This document shows, piece after piece, positions 8,816 to 18,270 of a stretch of DNA of 64,000 bases. The stretch is from Rhizobium sp. 18065. Its GTDB lineage: Bacteria; Pseudomonadota; Alphaproteobacteria; Rhizobiales; Rhizobiaceae. Each line of letters starts with the position of its first letter. The stretch's first letter is position 1. The stretch spans positions 248,001-312,000 of the forward strand of contig NZ_CACSJP010000004.1 of NCBI RefSeq assembly GCF_902706095.1. Reading direction: 5' to 3'. A program made the position numbers and the translations under genes. The notes beneath the pieces are model-generated. The model did no database searches. It saw only the letters and a list, made by a program, of their open reading frames with translations, and was not told the DNA's origin.

Positions 8816-9736
8816 TCAATGCTTCAACGCCCGCGGATCCAGCGCATCCCGGATTGCGTCGCCGATATAGTTCACGCTCAAGACCGTCAGCGAGATCGCC
8901 AGGCCCGGCCAGAGGACGCGGGAGGGGTTGATCTGCAGGAAGTTTGCGCCATCAAACAGCAGGCGGCCCCAGGTTGGGAAGTCGGAGGGGAAGCCGAGGC
9001 CGAGGAAGGACAGGGCCGATTCCGTGATGATCGCCGATGCGATGCCGAGCGTTGCCGAGACCATGATCGAGGACATCACATTGGGCAGGATGTGCTTGAG
9101 GATGATCCGGTATTCGCGCATGCCGCTCGACTTGGCGGCCAGGATGTATTCCTGGCTTTTCACCGCCAGCACGTCGCCGCGCACGATGCGGGCGGTGTGC
9201 ATCCAGCTGGTGATGCCGATGACGAAGACGATCAGGATGAAGATGCCGGTCTCCGGGCCGAAGGCGGCGCGCAGCGTGTCGCGGAACAGCATGATGATCA
9301 CCAGCAGCAGCGGCAGCAGCGGCAAGGCGAGGAAGAGGTCGGTGATGCGCATCAGCGGGCCGTCGAGCTTCTTCGAATACCCCGACAGCACGCCGACCAG
9401 CGTTCCGACCAGGAGCGCCAGCGACATGGCGGTCATGCCGACGGCAAGCGAGATCTGCCCGCCGGCCATGACCTGGGCCAGCATGTCGTGGCCGAGATTG
9501 TCGGTGCCGAAGGGATGGGCAAAGGACGGGCCCTGGTTCTTCGCCTTGATGTCGATCTTGTTGGGGTCGATCGTGTGGATCAGCGGGCCGACATAGACCG
9601 CAATCACGATGAAGGAAAACACGATCAGGCCGGCGACGCCGCCGGGATGGGCGCGGAACTGGCGCCAGAGCAGCAGCCAGAAATTGCCGCTCTTCGGTCG
9701 TGTCGCAAGCGTTGTCGGGATGGCCGCATCAGTCAT
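8816..9736 (-). CDS. Peptide ABC transporter permease, DppC-type (second system)
   Basis: Permease of 306 aa from the ATG at 9736, which has GAGGATT just upstream and overlaps the preceding gene by 8 bp. A longer frame to 9778 would intrude further into that gene. DppC hallmarks are present: an N-terminal cytoplasmic stretch, a first membrane helix near 40-60, the HPFGTDNLGHDMLAQVMAGG lumenal motif, the EAA loop (SQEYILAAKSSGMREYRIILKHILPN) and a C-terminal NYIGDAIRDALDPR. It is the last gene of the leftward half of the transporter, whose ATPases lie on the opposite strand at 14047. Confidence 0.94.
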   Translation of the reverse strand: MTDAAIPTTLATRPKSGNFWLLLWRQFRAHPGGVAGLIVFSFIVIAVYVGPLIHTIDPNKIDIKAKNQGPSFAHPFGTDNLGHDMLAQVMAGGQISLAVGMTAMSLALLVGTLVGVLSGYSKKLDGPLMRITDLFLALPLLPLLLVIIMLFRDTLRAAFGPETGIFILIVFVIGITSWMHTARIVRGDVLAVKSQEYILAAKSSGMREYRIILKHILPNVMSSIMVSATLGIASAIITESALSFLGLGFPSDFPTWGRLLFDGANFLQINPSRVLWPGLAISLTVLSVNYIGDAIRDALDPRALKH

Positions 9737-10739
9737 AGCGAATCCTCGGGTCAAGGATGCCGTAGAGAACGTCGGCAATCAGGTTGAAGAGAACGATCAG
9801 CACCGCGAAGATGAAGGTGAGCGTCTGGACGAGCGGGATGTCGGCGCCCTGGATCGCGGTGATCAGCAGCTGGCCGAGGCCGTTCACCCGGAACACCTGT
9901 TCGGTGATGATGGCGCCGGAAAAGATGGTCGGAACACCGAGCGCTATCACGGTGACCACCGGGATCAGGCTGTTACGCAGCACATGCACCAGCAGCACGA
10001 CCTTTTCCTTGACGCCCTTGGCACGCGCCGTGCGAACATAATCCATATGCAGGTTGTCGAGCATCGAGGCGCGGACGAAGCGGCTGATCTGCGAGGTGTT
10101 GTAGAGCGTCAGCACCAGCACGGGCAGGAACATCTGCTTCACCTGCATGACGAAACTCGACCAGCTGTCGACGACCAGATTGGTGTCGTAGATCGACGGG
10201 AACCATTGCAGGTAGGAGGAGAAGACGACGATCAGCAGCACACCGGTGAAGAAGGTCGGAACGGAATAGCCGACCATCGAGATGAAGGTGCCGATCTGGT
10301 CGAAGATCGAATATTGGCGATAGGCGGAGATGACGCCGATCGGGATCGCCAGCAGCACGCCGAAGAGATAGGACAGGCCAACCACCCAGAGCGTCTGCGG
10401 TAGCCGCTGGACGATCAGGTCGACCACGGGGCTGCGGGTGGCCCAGGACAGGACGCGCATGCGCTCGCCGGTGCCGATGGTAAGCCCGGTCAGCTGTTCA
10501 AAGATGTTGAGCGGTTCATTGATGAAGAACTGCTGCAGCCATTTCATGTAGCGGATGAGGAAGGGCTGATCGAGGCCCATGGCGGCGCGGATCTGCTCGC
10601 GCACCTCGGGCGGAATGGTCAGGGGCAGGTCGCTCAGCGGGTCACTGGGGGCGAGGTCCAGCAGCGCGAAAATGATGAAGCTGATCGCCAGCAATGTCGG
10701 GATTGCAAACAGCAATCGCCGAATCGTAAAGGTGAACAT
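9729..10739 (-). CDS. Peptide ABC transporter permease, DppB-type (second system)
   Basis: Permease of 336 aa, full length for DppB. It starts MFTFTIRRLLFAIPTLLAISFIIF, a typical N-terminal helix. A periplasmic insertion of about 75 residues (near 31-110, including PPEVREQIRAAMGLDQP) follows. The EAA loop reads MDYVRTARAKGVKEKVVLLVHVLRN, and the protein ends GILDPRIRYD. It lies 74 bp downstream of the binding-protein gene and overlaps the following DppC-type gene by 8 bp. Confidence 0.94.
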   Translation of the reverse strand: MFTFTIRRLLFAIPTLLAISFIIFALLDLAPSDPLSDLPLTIPPEVREQIRAAMGLDQPFLIRYMKWLQQFFINEPLNIFEQLTGLTIGTGERMRVLSWATRSPVVDLIVQRLPQTLWVVGLSYLFGVLLAIPIGVISAYRQYSIFDQIGTFISMVGYSVPTFFTGVLLIVVFSSYLQWFPSIYDTNLVVDSWSSFVMQVKQMFLPVLVLTLYNTSQISRFVRASMLDNLHMDYVRTARAKGVKEKVVLLVHVLRNSLIPVVTVIALGVPTIFSGAIITEQVFRVNGLGQLLITAIQGADIPLVQTLTFIFAVLIVLFNLIADVLYGILDPRIRYD

Positions 10740-10813
10740 CGGATGGTCTCCAGGCTGTCACGAGAAATGCGATCGCCGGGCCTTGCGTGTCGGCAAGGCC
10801 CGGCGAGGCGGCA

Positions 10814-12520
10814 TTATTTCTTGCGCGACCAGTCGGCGACGTTCCAGAGTTCGCTGTCCCAGGCGTTCATCTTGACGCCTTCCAGCGTCGCGGAGACGGC
10901 GGACGGCTGACCGCGATGGATCAGCGGGATCTGCGCCACGTCATTGCTCAGCATGTCGTTGAGCTTCTTGGCGATCACGGCGCGGTCTTCCAGCTTACCG
11001 GTCTTGCCGAGTTCCTTGACCACGGCGTCGTATTCCGGGTTGCAGTAGCGGACGATGTTCTCACCCTGCCAGCCGCTGGCCGGGCTCGGGATCTTGTCGC
11101 ACATCCAGCCGGCCATGTATTTTTCCGGGTCGGTGCCGTCGAAGTTGTTGGTGTACATCTGGATGTCGGCCATGAACTTCTGGAATGTATCCGGAGACGC
11201 CGGATCGCCGCCGAAAAAGACGTTGGCCGAGACGTTGCGCAGTTCGACGGCGACGCCGATCTGGCTCCACATATCCTTGACCAGCGCCTGGGTTGCCTGG
11301 CGGACGGAATTGGTCGAGGTCTGGTAAAGGAAGGAGAGCTTGACGCCATCCTTTTCGCGAATGTCGTCGCTGCCCATCTTCCAGCCGGCATCGTCGAGCA
11401 GTTTGGTGGCTGCTTCGACATCCTGCTTCAGGCACCAGTCGACGGCGGTCGAGACGTAGATATCGGGCGCCGGCAGAATGTTGCAGGTCGGCTTGCCGTT
11501 GTCGCCGTAGCCAGCCTCGTCGATGATGTCGCGATCGATGGCGAGCGACAGCGCCTTGCGCACGGCCGGATCCTTGAAGGCCGGATGCGGGCCTGCTTCC
11601 TTGGTCGAGCGCTTGTCGCCGAGCGATGGATCGACGCCGAAGGGGTTGAGGTCGATACGCTCGACCTGGGTGCCGAAGGCAACCTCGATCTTGCCCTTGC
11701 CGGCCTGCATCATGGTCGCCAGCACTTCCGGCTCGACCTGCATGTTCCAGGCATAGTCGAATTCGCCGGTTTCCAGAACCGAGCGCGCTGCCGATGCAGC
11801 ATCGCCGCCGCCCTTGAGGGTCGCTGTTGCAAAGGCGGGCTTTGCGGCGTCGCGGTAGTTCGGATTGGCGGTAAAGGTCACGACGTCATTCGGCTTGAAT
11901 TCCTTGACGACGAAGGGGCCGGTGCCGATCGGGCCGAAATTGGCAGACGTGCATTCCGGTGCCTTGGCGCCGAGGCAATCCTTGAACTGGGCTGCCTGGA
12001 TCAGCGGCGACTGGCCGCCGACCAGCGCGCTGTAGGGATAGGGCTTGGGGTCGGTGAACGAGATCTTGATGGTCGAGGCATCGACAGCCTCGACATTGCT
12101 GACACCCTCGAAATAGGCGCCCTGGGCGCAGCCACCATCCGGTGCCGTGCAGTATTTCCAGGTGAAGATGGCATCGTCGGCGGTGACCGGTGTGCCGTCC
12201 GACCACTTGAGGTCCGGCTTCAGCTTCCAGGTGATGCTCTTCAGGTCGGCGGCGACGCCGCCATTCTCGACGGTCGGGATCTCGGTTGCGAGCATCGGCA
12301 CCAGCGCGCCGGTCTCGTCGTAGCGGGCGAGCGGCTCGATGACCATCGAGGCCCCGTAGACTTCCTTGGTGCCGCCGGACAGGTATGGATTCATCGTCGA
12401 GACGGCCTGCCAGAAGATGATCTTGAGGTCGCCATCGGTGCCGCGATCGGCCAGGGCCGGGGCGCCGGAAATGGTCAATGCGGCAGCCGACGCCGCAAGG
12501 ATAACGTGCAGTTTCTTCAT
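10814..12520 (-). CDS. Peptide ABC transporter substrate-binding protein (SBP family 5)
   Basis: Periplasmic solute-binding protein of 568 aa. The ATG at 12520 is chosen because MKKLHVILAASAAALTISGAPALA is a good Sec signal peptide, with cleavage expected after ALA near residue 24, and GGGGAA precedes it; the open frame extends to 12592. SBP_bac_5 features include the early NPYLSGGTKEVYGASMVIEPLARYD text and TWKLKPDLKWSDGTPVTADDAIFTW. Three cysteine-containing loops (KYCTAPDGGC, KDCLGAKAPEC) may form disulphides. The neighbouring M20 hydrolase suggests N-acylated or peptide substrates. Confidence 0.94.
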   Translation of the reverse strand: MKKLHVILAASAAALTISGAPALADRGTDGDLKIIFWQAVSTMNPYLSGGTKEVYGASMVIEPLARYDETGALVPMLATEIPTVENGGVAADLKSITWKLKPDLKWSDGTPVTADDAIFTWKYCTAPDGGCAQGAYFEGVSNVEAVDASTIKISFTDPKPYPYSALVGGQSPLIQAAQFKDCLGAKAPECTSANFGPIGTGPFVVKEFKPNDVVTFTANPNYRDAAKPAFATATLKGGGDAASAARSVLETGEFDYAWNMQVEPEVLATMMQAGKGKIEVAFGTQVERIDLNPFGVDPSLGDKRSTKEAGPHPAFKDPAVRKALSLAIDRDIIDEAGYGDNGKPTCNILPAPDIYVSTAVDWCLKQDVEAATKLLDDAGWKMGSDDIREKDGVKLSFLYQTSTNSVRQATQALVKDMWSQIGVAVELRNVSANVFFGGDPASPDTFQKFMADIQMYTNNFDGTDPEKYMAGWMCDKIPSPASGWQGENIVRYCNPEYDAVVKELGKTGKLEDRAVIAKKLNDMLSNDVAQIPLIHRGQPSAVSATLEGVKMNAWDSELWNVADWSRKK

Positions 12521-12836
12521 AAGCTGTTCCCCATTTATTATTGTAGGAGCTTCGGCACCTTTGGGCGCCGGGTCGAGATGTGGCCAGTCCAAATGAAAAA
12601 TGTCAACAGCCTATCTCATTGGGATATATAGAAAAATTTGAGATTTTGTGACGCAAAACGCGTCGTCAAAGCCGCCGCTGACACGGCGACGCCCTGTCCG
12701 GCTGGTGAAAATTTAGGCCATGTAATCACAAGCCTATTTTCCATGCAAGATGGAAAATTGCGGCTTGCAAAAGGGTAAACTCACAGGCCAGTATGGGTGC
12801 AATCCTGCCGGGAGCAATGATAAAAAGAGGTCTTTC
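12521..12836. promoter_or_regulatory. Divergent promoter region of the split peptide transporter
   Basis: These 316 bp separate the leftward binding-protein/permease operon from the rightward M20/ATPase operon and must hold both promoters. They are AT-richer than the flanks. The only striking element is a 39-bp palindrome at 12729-12767, listed separately. I see no gene. Core promoters cannot be placed with confidence. Confidence 0.6.
12729..12767. promoter_or_regulatory. Large palindrome in divergent promoter, candidate operator or leader hairpin
   Basis: Inner arms ATTTTCCAT (12736-12744) and ATGGAAAAT (12750-12758) are a perfect 9-bp inverted repeat around GCAAG. They are flanked by outer arms CAAGCC (12729-12734) and GGCTTG (12762-12767). 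It lies 70-108 bp before the M20 gene, so it may be a regulator-binding site or a 5'-UTR hairpin. Confidence 0.5.
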
Positions 12837-14000
12837 ATGCCAGTTCTCAACCGCGCCAGCGAACTCCAGCCGGAGGTGGCCGAATGGCGCCGGCACCTGC
12901 ACGAAAATCCCGAACTGCTGTTCGATGTGCATGGAACGGCTGCCTTTGTTGCCGACAAGCTGAAGGAGTTCGGCTGCGATGTCGTCAAGACCGGCATTGG
13001 CCGGACCGGAGTCGTCGGCGTGATCAAGGGCAGTCGCGGTGACGGTCCGGCGATCGGTTTTCGCGCCGACATGGATGCCCTGCCGATCCTCGAGGCGAGC
13101 GGCAAGGATTGGGCGTCGAAGACGCCGGGCAAGATGCATGCCTGCGGTCACGACGGCCACACCGCCATGCTGCTCGGGGCGGCCAAATATCTGGCCGAGA
13201 CGCGCAATTTTCGCGGATCGATCGCGGTGATCTTCCAGCCGGCCGAAGAGGGCGGCGGCGGTGGCCGCGAAATGGTCGCCGACGGCATGATGGAGACGTT
13301 CGGCATCAAGGAAGTCTACGGCATGCACAATCACCCGGGCATGAAGGTCGGAACGTTTTCCACCCGCAAGGGCTCGGTGATGGCAGCGGCCGACCAGTTC
13401 GACATCGAGATCCATGGCCGCAGCGGCCATGCCGCCCAGCCGCACAAGAGCATCGATCCGGTGCTTGCGGCAGCCCAGGTCGTCGTCGCGCTGCAATCGA
13501 TCGCCGCGCGTGAAACCGATCCGCTCAATTCCGTGGTCGTCACGGTGACCAAGATCCACGGCGGTGATGCCTATAACGTCATTCCTGACGGCGTGAAACT
13601 GTCCGGCACGGTTCGCACCCTTTTGCCCGAACTGCGCGACATGGCGGAAAAGCGTCTGGGCGAGATCGCGACCGGCATTGCCATGGCCATGGGTGCCAAG
13701 GCGGAGGTGCACTATCATCGCGGCTACCCCGTCACCTTCAATCATCATGCCGAGACCGAGTTTGCCCTCGACGTGCTGCGCAAGGTGGTCGGCGGCCAGG
13801 CTGTCAGCGACGAATTCCCGCCGGCCATGGGTGCGGAAGATTTTTCCTACATGCTGGAAGCTCGTCCAGGCGCCTTCGTCTTCATCGGCAATGGCGACAC
13901 GGCGAACCTGCACAATTCGGCCTATGACTTCAACGACGAGGCCATCCCCTACGGCATCAGCTACTGGGTGACGCTGGCCGAAACTGCGCTCGCCGCCTGA
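12837..14000 (+). CDS. M20 family amidohydrolase (hippurate hydrolase-like)
   Basis: Zinc-dependent amidohydrolase of 387 aa, of the type that releases amino acids from N-acyl, hippuryl or peptide precursors. The frame opens at 12750, but the ATG at 12837 follows AAAAAGAGG and begins the conserved N-terminus (WRRHLHENPELLFDVHGTAAFVADKL). Metal-binding text includes GFRADMDALPI, HACGHDGHTAM (101-111, with C103 and H105), FQPAEEGGGGGREM and YGMHNHPG. The dimerisation domain starts near GRSGHAAQPH. It lies 46 bp before the fused transporter ATPase and is probably co-transcribed with it, so the importer likely supplies its substrate. Confidence 0.92.
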   Translation: MPVLNRASELQPEVAEWRRHLHENPELLFDVHGTAAFVADKLKEFGCDVVKTGIGRTGVVGVIKGSRGDGPAIGFRADMDALPILEASGKDWASKTPGKMHACGHDGHTAMLLGAAKYLAETRNFRGSIAVIFQPAEEGGGGGREMVADGMMETFGIKEVYGMHNHPGMKVGTFSTRKGSVMAAADQFDIEIHGRSGHAAQPHKSIDPVLAAAQVVVALQSIAARETDPLNSVVVTVTKIHGGDAYNVIPDGVKLSGTVRTLLPELRDMAEKRLGEIATGIAMAMGAKAEVHYHRGYPVTFNHHAETEFALDVLRKVVGGQAVSDEFPPAMGAEDFSYMLEARPGAFVFIGNGDTANLHNSAYDFNDEAIPYGISYWVTLAETALAA

Positions 14001-14046
14001 TCCATCCGCAGCAGATCTCGACGACATAAGAACAGGGGAACTGGAC

Positions 14047-15897
14047 ATGGCTGACGTGGAACTGGCTGAGGTGGAATTGGCAACCGGCGGCACGATCGAG
14101 CCCGTGCTGTCCGTGCGCAATCTGACGACGTCGTTCCGGGTCGGTCCGGAGTGGCGTTCGGTGGTGCGCAACATGAGCTTCGATATTGCGCCGAGGGAGA
14201 CGGTTGCGATCGTTGGCGAGTCCGGCTCCGGAAAAAGCGTCACGTCGCTGTCGGTCATGCGGCTTCTGCCGTCGGCCTCGAGCCGCATCGAGGGCAGCGT
14301 CAAGCTGCAGGGGCGCGAACTGCTGACGCTCGAGCCGGAAGCCATGCGCCGGGTGCGCGGCAACGAGATCGCGATGATTTTCCAGGAGCCGATGACCAGT
14401 CTCAATCCGATTTTCCCGATCGGCAAGCAGATCGCCGAGGCGATCACCTGCCACCGGAATGTCTCGAATGCAGAGGCCAAGGCGGAAGTGCTGCGCCTGC
14501 TCGACAAGGTCCGCATTCCGAATTCGAAGAGCCGCTTCGACGACTATCCGCATCAGTTTTCCGGCGGCATGCGCCAGCGGGTGATGATCGCCATGGCGCT
14601 GGCCTCCAAACCGAAGCTGCTGATCGCCGACGAACCGACGACCGCGCTCGACGTGACTATCCAGGGACAGATCCTCGATCTTCTCAAGACGTTGCAGGAC
14701 GAGGAAGACATGGCGGTGCTGTTCATCACCCATGACATGGGTGTGGTGGCCGAGGTGTCCGACAGGACGATCGTGATGTTCCGTGGCGAAGCGGTGGAGA
14801 CAGGAACCACGGACGCCATCTTCAATCGTGGCACACATCCCTATACGCGGGCGCTGCTCTCGGCTGTGCCGAAGCTCGGCTCGATGGGCGGGCGGGAGCG
14901 GCCGATGCGCTTCCCGGTGATCGACATCAAGAGTGGCGAAACGCTGGTGCCGGAAACCGAAGCCGCCGGCGTTGACGTGGCCAGCCGACCGATCCTCGAA
15001 GTGAAGAACATGACCACGCGCTTCGATATCCGTTCCGGTCTGCTTGGTCGCAAGAGCGGCGCGGTGCATGCCGTCGAGAACGTCTCCTTCGATCTCAGGC
15101 CGGGCGAGACCCTGGCGCTGGTGGGTGAATCCGGTTGCGGCAAGTCGACCACCGGTCGCTCGATCACCCGGCTGGTCGAGCCGAGCTCTGGCCAGATCTC
15201 GATGGACGGTTACAATGTAGCGTCGCTTGACAGCATGGCGCTGCGGCGCATGCGGCGCAGCATCCAGATGGTGTTCCAGGATCCGTTCGCCAGCCTCGAT
15301 CCACGGATGAGCGTCGGCCAGGCGGTGATGGAACCGTTCATCGAGCACCAGCTCGGCAGCAAAGCGCAGGCGCGCGAAAAGGCGGCCAACCTGTTGGAAC
15401 GCGTCGGTCTCGGCGCTGATATGATGCCGCGCTATCCGCACGAATTTTCCGGCGGCCAGCGCCAGCGCATCGCCATTGCCCGCTCGCTGATGCTCGATCC
15501 GAAGGTGATCATTGCCGACGAGGCCGTCTCGGCGCTCGACGTTTCGATCAAGGCGCAGGTGTGCAATCTGCTGCTTGATTTGCAGCAGAGCTTCAATCTC
15601 GCCTATCTGTTCATCAGCCATGACATGGCGGTGGTCGAGCGGGTCAGCCACCGGGTGGCTGTCATGTATCTCGGCGAAATCGTCGAGATCGGGCCGCGCC
15701 AGGCGGTGTTTGAAAACCCGCAACATGCCTATACGAAGAAGCTGATGGCCGCCGTGCCGGTGCCGGATCCCTCGCGGCGGCGGGCCAAGCGCAACCTGTC
15801 GACCGACGAAATCAAGAGCCCGATCCGGCCGCTCGGTTTCAAACCGCCGGTGCGGCAATACCGCGAGGTCGCAGCCGGTCATCTTGTCCAACTGTAG
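14047..15897 (+). CDS. Fused dipeptide ABC transporter ATPase (DppD-DppF in one chain)
   Basis: One 616-aa chain with two complete ABC modules. The first, about 20-275, has Walker A GESGSGKS, signature FSGGMRQRV, Walker [13 protein letters not shown] and H-loop ITHDMGV. The second, about 318-570, has [38 protein letters not shown] and ISHDMAV. The second Walker B has DEAVSALD in place of the usual DEPTSALD, which keeps the catalytic Glu. AGGGGAACTGGAC precedes the ATG. It presumably energises the permeases encoded leftwards at 8816-10739. Confidence 0.93.
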   Translation: MADVELAEVELATGGTIEPVLSVRNLTTSFRVGPEWRSVVRNMSFDIAPRETVAIVGESGSGKSVTSLSVMRLLPSASSRIEGSVKLQGRELLTLEPEAMRRVRGNEIAMIFQEPMTSLNPIFPIGKQIAEAITCHRNVSNAEAKAEVLRLLDKVRIPNSKSRFDDYPHQFSGGMRQRVMIAMALASKPKLLIADEPTTALDVTIQGQILDLLKTLQDEEDMAVLFITHDMGVVAEVSDRTIVMFRGEAVETGTTDAIFNRGTHPYTRALLSAVPKLGSMGGRERPMRFPVIDIKSGETLVPETEAAGVDVASRPILEVKNMTTRFDIRSGLLGRKSGAVHAVENVSFDLRPGETLALVGESGCGKSTTGRSITRLVEPSSGQISMDGYNVASLDSMALRRMRRSIQMVFQDPFASLDPRMSVGQAVMEPFIEHQLGSKAQAREKAANLLERVGLGADMMPRYPHEFSGGQRQRIAIARSLMLDPKVIIADEAVSALDVSIKAQVCNLLLDLQQSFNLAYLFISHDMAVVERVSHRVAVMYLGEIVEIGPRQAVFENPQHAYTKKLMAAVPVPDPSRRRAKRNLSTDEIKSPIRPLGFKPPVRQYREVAAGHLVQL

Positions 15898-16014
15898 ACT
15901 GTGGCTGACGCCAAGGTTTATTTGCGATTTTGTCCGGCGTTAATCCAACATCCGTCATTGTCTGGCGATAAGGCTCCGGTAAACGAAGCAATCGGGACAG
16001 TGCAGGAATGAAGC

Positions 16015-16677
16015 ATGATTGATGCGGATGGCGGGCTCGCCGACGAACCCTTGTCGGCGGACAGGAACGGCAAACGTGGGCGACGTCTCTCCGAGATTCT
16101 TTCTGACATCGCTCTGGATGTCGAGCGTTCGCGGGTATCCGTTTCCGATCTCTTCACCGCGATGGGTGACCGTGCCTTTGGTGCTTTGCTTTTGATCTTC
16201 GCACTGCCGAATGTCGTTCCGACGCCGCCGGGTACGTCTGCGATCACCGGTGCACCATTGGTGTTCCTGGCGGCGCAATTGATGCTGGGTCAGTCGCCGT
16301 GGCTGCCGAAGATCATCGCCAACCGTTCGATGGCGCGCGAGGATTTCGCTGCGATCGTCCGGCGTATTTCTCCCTGGCTGGCGCGTGGTGAGCGCATGCT
16401 GCGCCCGAGGCTGACCGTTCTTGTCTATCCGCCGGTGGAGTATGTGACGGGACTGCTCTGCCTGATCCTGGCGATCATTCTGGCGCTGCCGGTGCCGCTC
16501 GGCAATATCCTGCCGGCCATTGCCATTTGTCTGTTCTCGTTCGGGATTCTGGAGCGGGATGGGCTCTGCATCCTGTTCGGATTTATCACATTCGTGCTAT
16601 CGCTGGTGGTGGTTGCGGGCGTCTTGTTTGCGATCGTGAAGGGGTTCATCCTGCTGCTGTCCGCGATGTTTTTCTAA
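16015..16677 (+). CDS. ExoD family membrane protein
   Basis: Protein of 220 aa of the ExoD family, named for a Sinorhizobium gene whose mutants show altered exopolysaccharide and alkali sensitivity; the biochemical role is unknown. A charged N-terminus of about 35 residues is followed by the ExoD text (LSEILSDIALDVERSRVSVSDLFTAMGDRAFGALLLIFALPNVVPTPPG, then PLVFLAAQLMLGQSPWLP). Four or so hydrophobic segments occupy residues 50-90 and 140-218, indicating an inner-membrane protein. It stands 117 bp after the transporter gene and 22 bp before the nitrilase-family gene. Confidence 0.87.
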   Translation: MIDADGGLADEPLSADRNGKRGRRLSEILSDIALDVERSRVSVSDLFTAMGDRAFGALLLIFALPNVVPTPPGTSAITGAPLVFLAAQLMLGQSPWLPKIIANRSMAREDFAAIVRRISPWLARGERMLRPRLTVLVYPPVEYVTGLLCLILAIILALPVPLGNILPAIAICLFSFGILERDGLCILFGFITFVLSLVVVAGVLFAIVKGFILLLSAMFF

Positions 16678-16699
16678 CCTGCCAACCATAGGTGCCATC

Positions 16700-17488
16700 A
16701 TGTTGATCTCGCTCTATCAGATGCAGCCGATTTCCGGCGATGTGCCGGGCAATATCGGCAAGATCGCCCAGGCGGCGATGGCTGCGGCCGAAATGGGTGC
16801 GGATGTGCTGGTCACGCCGGAGCTCGGCACCAGTGGCTATGCGCTCGGAGCGCGGTTTGCCGAGGTGGCGGAAACGCGCGATGGGTCGATCATCGAAGCG
16901 CTCAGCGAGATTGCCGCCGATTGCGGCCTTGCCATCTGCGCCGGCTTTCCCGAGCGTGATGGCGATCAGGTGTTTAACTCCGCCGTGGTGGTGCGTCCCG
17001 ACGGTTCGCTGGAATTCTACCGCAAGGGCCATCTCTATGGCGATGGCGAGCGCGCAGCCTTCGTTCCAGGCGCCGATAGCCCGCATGTGTTTGATCTCTT
17101 CGGCATCAAGACCGGCATGCTGATCTGCTACGATGTCGAGTTCCCTGAATATGTGCGGACGCTGGCTCTGGCCGGTGCCGAACTGGTGCTCGTGCCGACC
17201 GCGCTGCCGGCAGGTATCATCAGCCGGCGGGTTGCCGACATGGTCGTGCCGACGCGCGCCTTCGAAAATGGCCTCTTCCTCGTTTATGCCGATCTTTGCG
17301 GCACCGAAGGCGCGCTGTCCTATACCGGGCGCTCGGTGATCCTCGCTCCGGATGGCGACGAGTTGGCACGGGCGGGTACCGGGGAAACGCTGCTGGTGGC
17401 GAAGGTCGATCTCGGCGCCTATGACGATGCCAAGGCGCAGAACCCCTATCTGACCGACCGGCGGCCCTCGCTCTACCGGCTTGGCTGA
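16700..17488 (+). CDS. Carbon-nitrogen hydrolase (nitrilase superfamily)
   Basis: Cytoplasmic amidase-like enzyme of 262 aa. The Glu-Lys-Cys triad is complete: E41 in TPELGTSGY, K109 in FYRKGHLYG and C143 in LICYDVEFPE. The fold text continues through RTLALAGAELVLVPTALP and FLVYADLCGTEGALSYTGRSVI. Such enzymes hydrolyse small amides (omega-amidase, N-carbamoyl substrates and similar), and the sequence alone does not separate these. It starts 22 bp after the ExoD-like gene, suggesting co-transcription. Confidence 0.9.
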   Translation: MLISLYQMQPISGDVPGNIGKIAQAAMAAAEMGADVLVTPELGTSGYALGARFAEVAETRDGSIIEALSEIAADCGLAICAGFPERDGDQVFNSAVVVRPDGSLEFYRKGHLYGDGERAAFVPGADSPHVFDLFGIKTGMLICYDVEFPEYVRTLALAGAELVLVPTALPAGIISRRVADMVVPTRAFENGLFLVYADLCGTEGALSYTGRSVILAPDGDELARAGTGETLLVAKVDLGAYDDAKAQNPYLTDRRPSLYRLG

Positions 17489-17553
17489 CATTTGCACATT
17501 GCGGTTGTGGCCTGCCTTTCCTACATCAGGCACCGATCCTGAAGGAGACCGCG

Positions 17554-18267
17554 ATGATCCTCGATGCTGCAGCGCTTGCTGCCCGTAACCTGTTTGCCAG
17601 CGAAACCCGTTCTGTATTCTGGAAAGTGCTGGGACTGACGGCTCTGGTGCTGATTGCCCTTTGGCTGGCACTTCGGGAAACCTTCATCGCCTATGCCATG
17701 CCGTTGATCGACGGTTTCGTTCCGGACCTGCCGGCCTGGGCCGGCTGGCTGAGTTTCGTCTTCGGCATTCTCGCCAGCATCGGGCTTGCGCTCGCCGTGG
17801 CGTTGCTGATGTCGTCGGTGACCGCGATCATTGCCGGTCTGTTTCTCGACGATGTGGCGGAGGTGATCGAAAAACGCGACTATCCGGGCGATCCGGCCGG
17901 TTTCGCCATGCCCCTGTTGTCCAGCATTGCAACCTCGCTGAAATTCTTCTGCGTCGTCGTGCTCGGCAATCTCGTGGCGCTGATGCTGCTGTTCATTCCG
18001 GGCGTCAATCTGATCGCCTTCTTCCTGGTCAATGGCTATCTGCTCGGGCGGGAGTTCTTCGAATTCGCCGCCATGCGCTTTCGCACACCTGCGGAAGCAA
18101 AGCTGTTCCGCTCCAAACATGGCGGCACGATCTTTCTCGCCGGGCTGGTGATTGCCGGCTTCCTCGCGGTGCCGATCCTCAACTTGCTTACGCCGCTGTT
18201 TGCCGCCGGCCTGATGGTGCATCTGCACAAGCTGCTGAGCGCCCGCGATCCGCAGTTCAGGGTGTAA
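17554..18267 (+). CDS. EI24 domain / CysZ-like membrane protein
   Basis: Membrane protein of 237 aa with about four to five hydrophobic segments (near 25-45, 60-85, 88-105, 130-165 and 190-225), of the EI24 family that includes the sulfate-uptake protein CysZ. Diagnostic text includes FLDDVAEVIEKRDYPGDPAG and the C-terminal NGYLLGREFFEFAAMRFR. AAGGAG precedes the ATG at a good distance. Sulfate transport is only a family-based possibility, since no sulfur-assimilation genes are nearby. It converges with nth, 3 bp between stops. Confidence 0.83.
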   Translation: MILDAAALAARNLFASETRSVFWKVLGLTALVLIALWLALRETFIAYAMPLIDGFVPDLPAWAGWLSFVFGILASIGLALAVALLMSSVTAIIAGLFLDDVAEVIEKRDYPGDPAGFAMPLLSSIATSLKFFCVVVLGNLVALMLLFIPGVNLIAFFLVNGYLLGREFFEFAAMRFRTPAEAKLFRSKHGGTIFLAGLVIAGFLAVPILNLLTPLFAAGLMVHLHKLLSARDPQFRV

Positions 18268-18270
18268 AAA

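Noticed and set aside
12726..15891. Very long minus-strand frames (12726-14516 and 13957-15891) opposite the M20 and fused ATPase genes
   Set aside because: Antisense shadows of well-supported plus-strand enzymes; no ribosome site and no recognisable domain.
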